Shown here: piece by piece, positions 11,002 through 21,339 of the stretch
Numbering within the stretch: position 1 is the first letter of the stretch
How the letters are laid out: each line of letters begins with the position of its first letter
Source: Haplosporangium gracile
Taxonomy: Eukaryota > Mortierellomycota > Mortierellomycetes > Mortierellales > Mortierellaceae
Assembly (NCBI GenBank): GCA_015499985.1
Contig: JAAAUF010000322.1
Span: 1-39,742 of the forward strand
Length of the DNA stretch: 39,742 bases
Direction: 5' to 3'
Made by a program: the position numbers and the translations under genes
The notes under the pieces: model-generated
What the model saw: the letters and a program-made list of their open reading frames with translations, nothing else
Told to the model about the DNA's origin: nothing
The model's database searches: none

Positions 11002-11621
11002 AGCGATATCTACCAATTTAAAAAAAAACCATTATAGTGTTCCATCTTAATTTTAATCATAATGTAAAAAAACCACCCATGCCTTCTTGACGAGCGTGAG
11101 GAACCTGGCCGCATTATTTTTCCCCCTCTTTTTTCCGAGAGCAAAAAAAAAAATACGCACGAAATAAACAAATAGATAATGAGTGTAAAGGAAGGAGACC
11201 TTCAAGCTTCTGTCTCCCAATAAAAAAAAGAACGCATCGAACCCCGGAGGGCTATATCGAATTTCACTTATGAGAGGAAAGATCGGAATCAAGTTAAAGA
11301 AAGTGAGGAATACTGCTCTTGGATGTCGAGAGAGAAAGCGTCGCCTTGACTTAACCATTGTGCCAAAAATTGACTTGCCGATTTCAACGGGACATTCTTG
11401 ACATCCCTCATCTCCTGCGTGTACATCATGCAAAGTAATAACGAGAAAAAATGCTCCCGGTCGCACAAACACTCGAAGGAAAAAAAAGGCATTCAAAGAG
11501 AAAGGACAAAGGGTTGCCTCTCCCTAACTTCACCTTTTCACAATTTTTTTTTCTCTCATCATCCTAATTCTGCATTCATTCTTCTCCTTCCGACATTCGG
11601 CATCCCTCATCATGTCACGAC
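11002..11621. other. Intergenic leader region of monooxygenase copy 1
   Basis: A/T-rich DNA with no recognisable gene. The last 110 bases (about 11510-11620) are pyrimidine-rich, like the leaders of the other array members. Minus-strand open frames here lack motifs. Confidence 0.45.
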
Positions 11622-13257
11622 ATGGAGAGAAACTCTACCGCCATCACCTCAAAGCACGACCGAACGACCACGAACGTCAAACGACCCAAGGTTCTAATTG
11701 TCGGAGTGGGCCTGGCAGGTCTCACCCTCGCATTGCCCCTCTAGAGCGCCAACATTCCCTATGAGGTCTTTGAGCGTGCCCAGCAGATCAAGCCCCTTGG
11801 CAACAACATGGTGATTCCTTTTAAAGTATGCCTCCTTGTTCGACCCAGAATGCCCTCTAACATAGGTACTCTCTCCATTTTGAAAATAGGTTCTGCTATT
11901 GTGTTGACATCGCAAACGTCGCCGTTGATCCGACAGCTTGGACTGGAGGAGGAGTTCAATTTTTTGAACAAGGTCCTAACTACAATTAATGTCGGGAAAG
12001 AGAACCGTCAGATCGATTTTGAGATCGTCGTCGGTAGCAAAGACGCCGTCAAGAGGTAAGAAACCTACAGCCTTGCATGATTATGATTTTCAACCACACA
12101 GTGAAAGGGACTGACCAGGATGATATTTTTTGTTTGTTCTCTATTAGGTTTGGAAGCGAGACTCGCCTTATCGCTCGTCCAGTTCTATACGACCTCCTCC
12201 TGCGCCAGACTCCCAAGGAACGTGTCCACCTTGGAAAGAAAATCCTTACCACCAAACAAGGGGGCAACGGTGTTCTTATCCGCTGCAGTGACGGGACAGA
12301 GTATGAGGGTGGTATTTTGGCAGGAGCGGATGGCGCTCACAGTGTTGTTCGTCAAAATCTTTATGCAGTACTCAAAGAGGAGAACAAGTTACCTCAATCG
12401 GATGGCGAGGCTCTACCGTTCATCAGTGTTTGCCTGGTTGGACAGACCAGGCCACTGATCGTCGAAGAGTACCCGGACATTGAGAAAGAGGAGTGTCAAT
12501 TTAACTGTGTTGTTGGCGAGGACAAGCCCTATGCTGTAAGTACAAGAGGGATATCATTACTTATTAATTAGCTGCTACGATCCTGGAAACTAATGCTCGT
12601 ATCACATTCTTTGTCTTTTGTAACCCTTGCACTTAACTCCAAGTGGGGAGTATTCACAACTGCCCAGCGCATAGTGGCGTACTCGTTGGTTGAGTTTTTA
12701 CTCATGGAAACAAGCAAGGATGACGAGACATTCAGTAATTCTGAGTGGGGATCAGAGGCAGCTACTGCCATGTGTGAGCAGGTTCGAGATTTCCCCATCA
12801 TCGCGGGCGGAGACAAAAAGTTCACGGTTGGCAACCTTATTGACTGGACACCCAAGGAGTACATCTCCCAGGTCATGCTCGAGGAAAAGATTTTCCAGAC
12901 CTGGGGCAGCTGCCGTACTGCCTTGCTGGGCGATGGTACAATTTTTTATTTCGACTTTGTATGAGACCAAGATGTGAAGAGTAAAAAAAAGGGGGAAGCC
13001 AAGGCGTGTCGTTCTGATAGTTTATTTCTCTCTTCACCTATCAAATAGCATGCCACAAATTCAACCCATCTGGAGGAGCTGGAGCCACGAACGCGATGCA
13101 TGATGCAGTCATTTTTGCAAACTACATCGACGCGCTTCCTGATCATGCCACTACGGACGACATTGAAAAGGCATTTCTTGCCTACAAGAGTGATCGCATT
13201 CAGTGGGTCGAGGATGTCTTTGAGCAGAGCAAATTGTTTAGAAGCATGGTTAATAGG
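11622..13257 (+). pseudogene. FAD-dependent monooxygenase copy 1, amber stop and missing last exon
   Basis: Relative of the three intact genes downstream. Exons at the homologous places: 11622-11799, 11890-12055, 12148-12535, 12644-12935 and 13049-13257. Visible motifs are the N-terminal FAD loop KRPKVLIVGVGLAGLTLA, the family DG motif GADGAHSVVRQ, and the GD motif GDG... CHKFNPSGGAGATNAMHDA split by an intron. Three defects are seen. A TAG at 11742-11744 replaces the Gln of the paralogs' AILQK; the first donor reads GC (11800) instead of GT; and after the donor at 13258 no exon corresponding to the last 70 or so residues of the paralogs can be found, only 21-bp repeats at 13361. Exon sizes 166, 388, 292 and 209 match the paralogs, so the splice structure was intact before decay. 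It may still be transcribed, but a full-length protein is not expected. Confidence 0.8.
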
Positions 13258-13360
13258 GTAAGTTGTAGATGATTGCATGGTGAACGCATGTGCTCTGGCT
13301 GTAATTCGTTTTTTTGTTGTTAATATTGCACCACGCGGTTTACTTCGACTCAAAGGCATC

Positions 13361-13402
13361 TCACTTAGTAGACATCGCGTATCACTTAGCAGACATCGCT
13401 TC
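13361..13402. repeat. Two 21-bp direct repeats
   Basis: TCACTTAGTAGACATCGC plus three bases (13361-13381) is followed at once by TCACTTAGCAGACATCGC plus three bases (13382-13402). A partial third TTCACTTAGAGG lies at about 13413. They sit about 100 bases after the last surviving exon of copy 1, so they may mark the break. Confidence 0.75.
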
Positions 13403-14004
13403 TCACCCGCTTTTCACTTAGAGGAAAATCACTGAGACGACTTTGCAGAACGAACTCCAACTTAGTAGAAAGCTATCTTTTTTACCTAGAAATATAGCAT
13501 CATGTTTTCACTGATAAGCGGCAAAACTAAATCTCCCTGAGACATCCAAAACGATGGCGCGCAGCATGGGTGATGGCTATGGACTGATCGAAATCATGCC
13601 GCTCGAAAAAGGGGGAGAATAGGAGCAATAATCAACGAATGTGATGCAGAAAAAGAGAATAAAAAATCTCTACTCTATTTTTTCTCTGTCGATTAAAGAA
13701 GGCAGACGGATATTCGAAGGAGTGAAATGGCGGAATAAAAAGTGATGGCGTTAATCGTTAGAGCGACCATGTTTCTTCCAGGCAGATGTGAGGTCTGAGG
13801 ATTGCAGAAAAAAGTGAGAGAGAGTAAAGAAAACAAAGAAGGAAAGATGCAAGAGAGCTCTGATCAGCGCACGAATTAGCCGGCAACAGAGAGATAAATT
13901 AAGGTTATCTTCCTTATGTAGAAGTAATGGCGCGTTGACTGTCAAAGAGTCGAGAAAGTAACAGAGAGTAGGAAATAACAAGAGGCGTTGGCAGTTCCAT
14001 CCCC

Positions 14005-14100
14005 TGTTCTCATGTTCTCATGTTCTCATGTTCTCATGTTCTCATGTTCTCATGTTTTCATGTTTTCATGTTTTCATGTTTTCATGTTTTCATGTTCTCG
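14005..14100. repeat. 8-bp minisatellite, 12 units in two homogeneous blocks
   Basis: Six perfect units TGTTCTCA (14005-14052) are followed by five perfect units TGTTTTCA (14053-14092) and a final TGTTCTCG (14093-14100). There are no spacers between the units, so this is not a CRISPR array. Confidence 0.95.
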
Positions 14101-14736
14101 AAAAAACACTTGTTGTTTCGAGCTGGTTGGCGCGGGTTGTGGTTCGTAAGAAAACCACCAACACGTGATAGGTTACATTCTGTTGTATAAATGTTTGCTC
14201 TCATTTTGTTTTTTTTTATGAGGCATCAGGCTCACCATTCTTGGCTGTTGTGAGCTGGAAAGGAGGAAGCGTTTCGACTACAACATGACCAATGCACCCA
14301 TCAAGCAATGCCTATCGAGAAAAAAAAGGTACATAGACCTTTAATGTTCTTCGCTAATGCGTTCTATAGCTGACACACACCAATTGCACCGCATGTCGTT
14401 CTCAGATCGATCCGGGAAAAGGTTGTTCATATAGACTTGCTGGGACCGCTGCATGTTAACAATCGATGCTTGCACCAAAAAAATGCTCACCGTTACACAA
14501 ACAGAAAGAGAAAGAAAAAAAAAGAAGAAACATCGAATGGCGGTGAGTAAACAGAAACGGCGCTCTTGCCCACTTCTCCACCCCATCCACTTTTTTTTTT
14601 CCCTACCCCACCCTCTCACTTCACCATTTTCTCTTTTTTTTCTTTCTTGCTTTTCACTCTTCCATCGCTCATCTCGTTCCGTCATTATTCCTCCTTTCTC
14701 TCATCATCATCACAACATCCTACATCGCCGGACATC

Positions 14737-16862
14737 ATGGAAATCAATCCCGCAGTGACATTCAAGCATGAGCGAAAAGTCATGTTCGCCAAGCGACCCA
14801 AGGTTCTCATCGTCGGAGCTGGTCTGGGTGGTCTGACTTTGGGTGCCATTCTCCAAAAATCAGACATTCCCTACGAGATTATTGAACGAGCTTCCGAGGT
14901 CAAACCCCTTGGTAAGCCCAATTGCTCAGAGAAAACCAGAGTACGTCTGCGTACTCTTATGAAAGTAGAGTTGCCCTAAGCACATTATGTTTGTTCACCT
15001 TTTTTTTGGCATCTTGATTTTGTAGGGTCAGCGATGGCCTTTGGGGCATCAACAGCGCCAATGTTCAAACAGCTCGGGATCTACGATGAATTTGTTGCGC
15101 TGGCCAAGTTCAACGATTCGATTCAGTTCTGCAACGAGAAGCGACAGATGGAATACAAAATGGAGTTCCCAAACTTTCCTGATGAGAGTTTCTCAAGCAA
15201 AATGTAAGTATCGCCTCTGACTATGACGCCCTTGAGCCTTTCATATACCACTTGTACCAACCTTTCATAATACTAACTACCATCTTATTACGTCCTAAAT
15301 CTGTCCAGGTTTGGAGCAGATGGATTTATCGTCGCTCGCCCTATGCTGTACGACCTTATGCTTCGACAAGTGCCCACGGATCGCATCCACATGGGCAAAA
15401 AAGTTCTCTCGACAAAACAAGGAGGCAATGGAGTTCTTCTTCGATGCAGTGACGGGACAGAGTACGAGGGTGATATTCTGGTCGGTGCTGACGGCGCTTA
15501 CAGTGCCGTGCGACAGAGCTTATATGCGGAACTGAAAAAGGCCAACAGGCTGCCTGCTTCGGATGGTTTACCATTGCCCTTCAGCACCGTCTGTCTAGTC
15601 GGACAGACGAGACCTCTCACTTCTGAAGAGTTCCCCGACATTGCCAAGGAGAAATGCCAGTTCATCAACACCCTTGGTGGTGACAGACCTTACTCGGTAG
15701 GTCATTGCTTAGTGCTTTTGATAAAGTGCTTTTTTAAAAATGTTATCTCACCCCTAATTACGTCTCTTCGTGTCTGAAAACTCACCTCGCTTGATTTTAC
15801 TCGCTCATTTTTAGTGGTCGACGTTTACGACCAGCCAAGCAACGCTTTGCTGGGCTGTCGTCTTGTATTTGGACAAAGAATCATCCAAAATACATGATTC
15901 ATTCCGAAACTCGGAATGGGGACCAGAGGCTGCTTCTGCCATGTGTGAGCAGGTCAAGGACTTTCCAGTTATCAGTGGAGGCGACAAGAAATTGACTATT
16001 CAGGATTTGATCAACTGGACTCCCAAGGAGCTGATCTCGAAAGTCATGCTGGAGGAGAAGGTCTTCGAAACCTGGTACGATTGTCGTACTGTCCTCCTTG
16101 GCGATGGTAAGAGGAAACGCGCTGGCAGCAGGATTTGAATGTGAGGAGAACATGTAAAGTAGTCTGAAAGACACAATCTAATTATCCTTCTTCTTCTTTT
16201 CATTTTTTGATTCTCTTGCTTTCAGCATGCCACAAGGTAGGAGTCGTATTTTGATCACATCTGTTAATTTAATTTCCCAGGTCCGTATCATCCACAACTT
16301 TATACTCACTGACACATGCTTTCTTTCTCAATAGTTCAACCCTGCAGGAGGCGCCGGTGCTGTTAATGCTATGCATGATGCCATCGTCCTGGGCAACTAT
16401 ATCAACGCACTGCCACACCACCCAACAGCGGAGGAAATTACGGCAGCGTTCAAGGCGTATCGTGAGGAACGCATCCCTTGGGTCCAGGAGGCCTTTGACA
16501 CAAGCAAGATTTTCCGCGTCATGGCATCCAAGGTAGGCTAACCCTCTGTCATTAGCATATATGAGTGACGCACCGAGCCTGGTCATCTACTATACTAACG
16601 AACACACTCTTTTCTGTTGGTGCATTGTGAACCCTCACTATAGACAATTGTGGGCAAAATTATTCGTTTCTGCGCAAAGTACATGCCTGCTTCGATGCAG
16701 AAAAAGTCGGCCATCCGCTTCAATGCCAACCGTCCACAGATTGCGTTCCTACCTAAGGCTGAAGACAAGGGATCGGAAAGGCCTGCCCTTCAACCCAGTT
16801 TGAGTGCCAAGACTCCTGCTGCTGAGCAGAGTGATATGTCGCCGCCTGCACAGACTATTTAG
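14737..16862 (+). CDS. FAD-dependent (class A) monooxygenase, copy 2
   Basis: A 486-aa protein from seven exons: 14737-14911, 15026-15203, 15309-15696, 15815-16106, 16226-16236, 16335-16532 and 16644-16862. All introns are GT-AG and the sum is divisible by three. It starts MEINPAVTF, as do its paralogs. The Rossmann loop KRPKVLIVGAGLGGLTLG (about residues 20-37) ends in an acidic IER, the DG motif reads GADGAYSAVRQ (about 217), and the GD motif GDACHKFNPAGGAGAVNAMH (about 344) binds the FAD ribityl/phosphate. This is the layout of UbiH/p-hydroxybenzoate hydroxylase-like enzymes, which use NAD(P)H and O2 to hydroxylate a substrate; the substrate here is unknown. There is no signal peptide or membrane helix. 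The GD motif is split by two introns, leaving an 11-base exon CATGCCACAAG; the paralogs lack the second of these introns. The last exon begins TIVGKIIRF, differing from copies 3 and 4. AATAAA lies at 16903. Confidence 0.88.
16226..16236 (+). other. 11-base micro-exon of monooxygenase copy 2
   Basis: CATGCCACAAG lies between an acceptor (TTTCAG at 16220-16225) and a donor (GTAGGA from 16237). Completing the split codon from 16106, it encodes the A-C-H-K of the GD motif. In copies 1, 3 and 4 these codons are fused to the following exon (209 bases, equal to 11 plus 198). The intron 16237-16334 is therefore specific to copy 2. Confidence 0.8.
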
Positions 16863-18067
16863 TGGGCGCTGGCGAGATATTGATATATCCATTAGCTGAA
16901 GCAATAAAATGCTCTTTTTTGTTATGCATGATGTTAAAAGTCTGGCCAATTTGCGTGTTCATCCTACTCTCAGGCGCCCAAATGTACCAAGCCCGAATCC
17001 ACAAGCTGCGTCTGAGATTTTTCCGGACACATGCCTAGTACAGGAAGACCCTTCCTGCGCATGCTGTGTTTGTTTGTTTTGGGAGCCATTATTCTATTCC
17101 TTCAAGGTTTACCCTGTTCTGTCTTGTTCACAAAAAAATTGCTCACAATCTTTGTTTTTTATTATTGATCGGTAAGTACAATGCTTGAAGTACATTGGAA
17201 TGATGGTCAAAAGGGGGCCACGGGTGTAACTTGTGTTGATGCAAAAGACCCCACTTGCTACATTTCCTACATTGAATCTTGAGAACGAGAGGGAGTGCGC
17301 TCGGTAAAACCATTTGTCTGGTCTATGTTCAAATGATCCTGGCCAAAAAGAAGGTGAAGTCTTTGCGTTATGAACCAGACATTACCATGGACAGACAAAT
17401 AAAGTTTTGTGATGGGATCGTTCGTTGTGATCTTTCTTCTTTTGAGTTGGCGTTGGTTGATTTTTACGTTTTGTGGCGTGTCTGTGTAGGAGATCGCTCT
17501 CTTGGACAAGAACTGAAACGGTCCATGTGTACTTTTTTCACCAAACTATGCCAACACTTGTCTTTCTGAGAATGAAATGTAACGCTCGCTATCAAATGAA
17601 GAGGAACACCCCCTCTGTGAATGATCATGAGCAATCCAGAAAAGTAAATGGAAAAAAAAAGCTTTTTCGACTCAAAAAAACCTTCTGTGACAATTGTCGC
17701 GAGGATGATGTTAGTGTCGGAGTTGCTAGCTCCGATTTCAATGGGTCCTTGCAAGGTACGATGGTACGATGGTACAGGGGACGATCGGATGAAATCAACA
17801 CCCGCACTAGGCGCTCTTTCTCCGTTGTTTCCATGTGCTGATGAAAAAAATGGCGCTAGCACTTAGCAACGTACCATGGCAAAAAAGAGAAAAGGGGACA
17901 CGACCACGTTTCTGCCCACTGATTCCTTTGCTTGTCTTTTCTCTCTTTCTTTTGTATTTTTTCTCTTCCTCTATCCCTCATTCCTGCCCTCCCTGTCGGC
18001 GTTCATTCCACTTTTTTTTTTCTCTCGTCCTCCATTCTCAATCAACATCTGCATTCACTTGACTCCC
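16863..18067. other. Intergenic between monooxygenase copies 2 and 3
   Basis: It begins with AATAAA at 16903-16908. No further gene is recognised. A short run GTACGATG repeated near 17757 and a GGCGCTAGC box at 17852 are present, followed by the pyrimidine-rich leader (about 17930-18060) of copy 3. Confidence 0.5.
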
Positions 18068-19966
18068 ATGGAGATCAACCCCGACATCAACTTCGAGCAT
18101 GACCGAAAGGTGATGCATGCCAAACGCCCTAAGGTCCTCATCATCGGTGCTGGTCTGGGAGGACTTACTCTCGGAGCCATTCTGCAAAAGACTGACATTC
18201 CCTATGAGATTTTTGAACGAGCACCCTTAGTCAAGCCCCTTGGTAGGTGACAACGGTGCCATACTTTTACTGCTTCGTCCTTCGTCGATGGTCACTCCCT
18301 CACCCCCTTTTTTATGAATGACCTTCGTACCCTCTCTCCCGGGAAAATATTCCTCCCTCACAGGTTCGGGGATCACTCTCAATGCGACTGTGGCTCCGCT
18401 GATGCGCCAGCTTGGGATCTATGACGAATTCGTCGCCATGAGTAACGTCGTCCCCGCAGTTCAGGTCGGCAATGAAGCCCGTGAGATCCAATTCTCGTTC
18501 TCAAATTATTTTGACGAGGCAACAGCAAGGTACTTTCCAACCACAATATCACCGGCTTCCCGTTACACACTTGGTAGTAGCGAGGTTCATACGGAAAAAA
18601 TGAAAAAGTCTTTAACCCATGCGTGGTTTCTTTTCTACAACAGATTTGGAGCAGAAACCCGGCTTCTCCCTCGACCAAAATTGTACGACCTGTTCCTAAG
18701 ACAGGTCCCCAAGGAACGCATCCACATGTCGAAAAAAATTCTCTCAACAACCCAGGGCGGTAACGGGATCATTATCCGTTGTAGCGACGGTACCGAGTAT
18801 GAGGGCGACATTCTTGTAGGAGCCGACGGAGCACACAGCTCCATCCGCCAGAACCTGTATGAGCAACTAAAGAAGGAAAATAAGTTACCATCCTCGGACG
18901 ACGTCCCACTTCCCTTTAGCACTATTTGTTTGGTCGGTCAGACCAAACAATTGACGCCTGAGGAGATCCCTCTATTGGCGAGTGACAAATGCCAGATCGT
19001 TCGTATCGTTGGAGAGGACAAGCCCTATGCTTGGAATACGTTCACAACAACCCAGAGCACGATCTGTTGGTCGATTGTAATGTTTCTCGACGAGGAATCA
19101 TCCAAGCTGCATGATTCCTTCCGCAACTCCGAGTGGGGACCCGAGGCTGCCGAGGCGATGTGCGAGCAGGTCCGAGATTTCCCTATCATCGCTGGAGGAG
19201 ACAAGAAACTGACTATCGGAGACTTGATCGACTGGTCACCCAAGGAGTATATCTCGAAGGTCATGTTAGAGGAGAAAGTGTTCAAGACCTGGTATGGTTG
19301 TCGTACTGTGTTGATGGGTGATGGTAAGTGAGAATAATATTGTACCATGCACTGACTTTTTTGTATCGACGTGTGAAGACCCGATGCGCATAATTACTCA
19401 TGCGTCCTCTCACACATGCACTTCCTTCGTCTTTGATAAATAGCATGTCACAAACTGAACCCGTCAGGAGGAGCAGGAGCAGTGAACGCCATGCACGATG
19501 CCACAGTACTGGCAAACTACATCAACGCCCTGCCAATGCACCCTGTCGTTGACGAGATCGAACGTGCGTTTAATTTGTACAGAGCTGAACGTATCGAGTG
19601 GGTCGAGAGAGCTTTTGCGACAAGTCAAATGCTGCAGGCTTTGGTTGCTAAGGTAAGAGACGAGTTTGCGTAGAAAATGCGTCGGAATGATTACTACACT
19701 CAGTTCGAAAGCTCAATTTTTTTATCTCGCGTCACCATTTCATATAGGGTTGGAAGGCGATGCTTGTACGGTTTATGATGAAGAACATGCCCGAGTACTT
19801 GAGACGCCGAGCAGCGGAGCAGATGTACAGCTGTAGACCGCAGCTCGCGTTCTTGCCATTGGACGAGACACCGGCATTGGTCAAGTCTGCATACCAACCT
19901 AGTTTAAAAGCCAAGGCTCCAGCACAGGAAGAGAAGAATAAGAAGCCACTTGTTCAGGCCGTCTGA
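18068..19966 (+). CDS. FAD-dependent (class A) monooxygenase, copy 3
   Basis: A 482-aa protein from five exons: 18068-18242, 18364-18529, 18644-19323, 19444-19652 and 19748-19966, all GT-AG and in frame. It starts MEINPDINFEHDRK. Motifs are KRPKVLIIGAGLGGLTLG with acidic FER 15 residues after the loop, GADGAHSSIRQ, and GDG|CHKLNPSGGAGAVNAMHDA split by the fourth intron. The enzyme class and cofactor are as for copy 2; the substrate is unknown. Exon 3 (680 bases) equals exons 3 and 4 of copies 1 and 2 joined, so the intron found there before WSTFTT is absent. The second intron (18530-18643, 114 bases) is a multiple of three without a stop, so retention would add 38 residues rather than end the protein. 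The last exon starts GWKAMLVRFMMKNMPEY and ends PLVQAV. AATAAA at 19988-19993 is the likely poly(A) signal. Confidence 0.9.
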
Positions 19967-21339
19967 ATCTAATTGATATTTGGATGAAATAAATGCGAAG
20001 TCGTTTTTAATAGAGGCTTGATGTGGTGTCCGTGCTTGCGTTGACATGATGGATTTGTTACAAGGCTTTCATTTGGGTGCTTTTCGTTTTTGAGAGAAAA
20101 AACAAACAGTCGTACAGGCAGGCATGACTCGCATTTCTTCAATTGGGTCCCTTGCAGAACGAAAGGAGCATGGAAGCATTAAATATCAAAACATTATGCT
20201 AAAACAACCTGGTAAACTATTGGTTTGTCAAGAGCGCTCTTCTGTACTCCCTTCCTCATAGTCGGGTGTCTACATCGAAGGAGCAGGCATAGTACGACTT
20301 TTGGAGCATACGAACGGTCCAGCCTTTTTTTCAGAAATCATATTCTCTCGCTCTATTTTATTACTGCTTGAAGCAGAGCCATGTCAAAAGAAACATAGGC
20401 TGGCTCTCTTGTTCTTGCTCATTCTTATATTTCGCCTACGCGTGCGGGTTACTTCTCCTTTTTTCATTGTGTATTGGGTATTGCTCCAAAGATCATTAGC
20501 TTAGTGATGAAATACATGCTCGAGTTTATAGTACGTAAGTGAACAGATCAAATGTACAACTGTAGACCGCAGGTGGCCTTCTTGCCACTGGATAAGACTG
20601 AGGCTCTTGTGCCTGCTGCGCGCCAGCCCAGTTTGTCTGCTAAGGCACCGGTGGAAGACAAGGAGGGGACGGCTGTCCACGCACTGGAATGGTGTTTTGT
20701 GATGGAGGATGTATTCTTTCTTGCATGAAATAGAAGCGGAGGTAGAGGGTCCGGTGCGGGATAAAGCTGAGCCAACCAAGCTGTGTGATAGAATAGAGCG
20801 TTGTCATTCGTGGACTGGCATTGATAACGATCCCTCTCGCTGGGACTGATAACTTAAATCGTCTCTGATCAGTGAGCGTCCTGGGGTTGAGAACTGATCA
20901 GTGGTGTGTGTGAGACAACAGGGATGGTAGAATGTAGATAGACCATCATTCTCTCTTGTCGTTGCCCCCATCAATTTTTTTTTTTTTTTTTTTTTTGTGC
21001 GCAATGAAAAAACAGCCAGACCATGCCATTCTTTCCCACTAGGGAGTCCATACCTCATGCTTGTGAAAAGGTAATGGTCAAAAGATACATTTATGTCGCA
21101 CAATCAAAAACGAAAAGAGAAAAGAGTACAGATAAAGGTACATGAGCATTCAAATTGGACCACAGAAAAGGAAAGGCGAGGATGGGCGTTGCTATTATTC
21201 CATTGGTCTTTTTGACAAAGTACTTTCTTCTAATTCCTTTTCGTTTCCTTGCTTCCTTCGCCTCTGTCCTCGCTTTTCACTCTCTCCCCTCATTCCACTT
21301 TTTTTTTGCGTTCATCAGAATAACACATCAGTCATTGCC
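19967..21339. other. Intergenic between copies 3 and 4, containing a solitary last exon
   Basis: Apart from the exon relic at 20501-20728, no gene is recognised. A run of about 22 T lies near 20976-20997. GGCGAGGA at 21175-21182 and a pyrimidine-rich leader precede the ATG of copy 4 at 21340. Confidence 0.5.
20501..20728 (+). pseudogene. Solitary last exon of a lost monooxygenase copy
   Basis: The reading LVMKYMLEFIVRK, then TGA (20540-20542), then TDQMYNCRPQVAFLPLDKTE and RQPSLSAKAPVEDKE matches the last exon of copies 3 and 4 (FMMKNMPEYLRRRAAEQMYSC, LAFLPLDETPA, AYQPSLKAKAP). The end has lost the paralogs' C-terminal QAV or QTV stop and runs on to TGA at 20726. No upstream exon is present: the preceding bases show neither the DG nor the GD motif. 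This is what unequal crossing-over or deletion between tandem copies would leave behind. Confidence 0.8.

Larger units (their letters stand above)
13258..14736. other. Intergenic between monooxygenase copies 1 and 2
   Basis: No gene is recognised. The stretch contains two 21-bp direct repeats (13361-13402), where the last exon of copy 1 would be expected, an 8-bp minisatellite (14005-14100), a CACGTG palindrome at 14162-14167, TATAAAT at 14186-14192 and a pyrimidine-rich leader before the ATG at 14737. Confidence 0.5.

Noticed and set aside
11230..11260. tRNA-like T-loop (GGGGTTCGATGCG on the minus strand)
   Set aside because: The flanking bases do not form a T-stem and no acceptor or anticodon arms can be placed.
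14005..14100. Possible CRISPR-like array
   Set aside because: The units are contiguous 8-mers with no spacers and the genome is eukaryotic; it is a minisatellite.
14186..14192. TATAAAT as the TATA box of monooxygenase copy 2
   Set aside because: It lies about 545 bases before the ATG with poly-A/T runs between; the other copies have no matching element, so I do not call it the promoter.
18530..18643. Reading monooxygenase copy 3 through without its second intron as one long exon
   Set aside because: The stretch has good GT and AG ends at the same place as real introns in copies 1, 2 and 4, and its translation has no counterpart in the paralogs.
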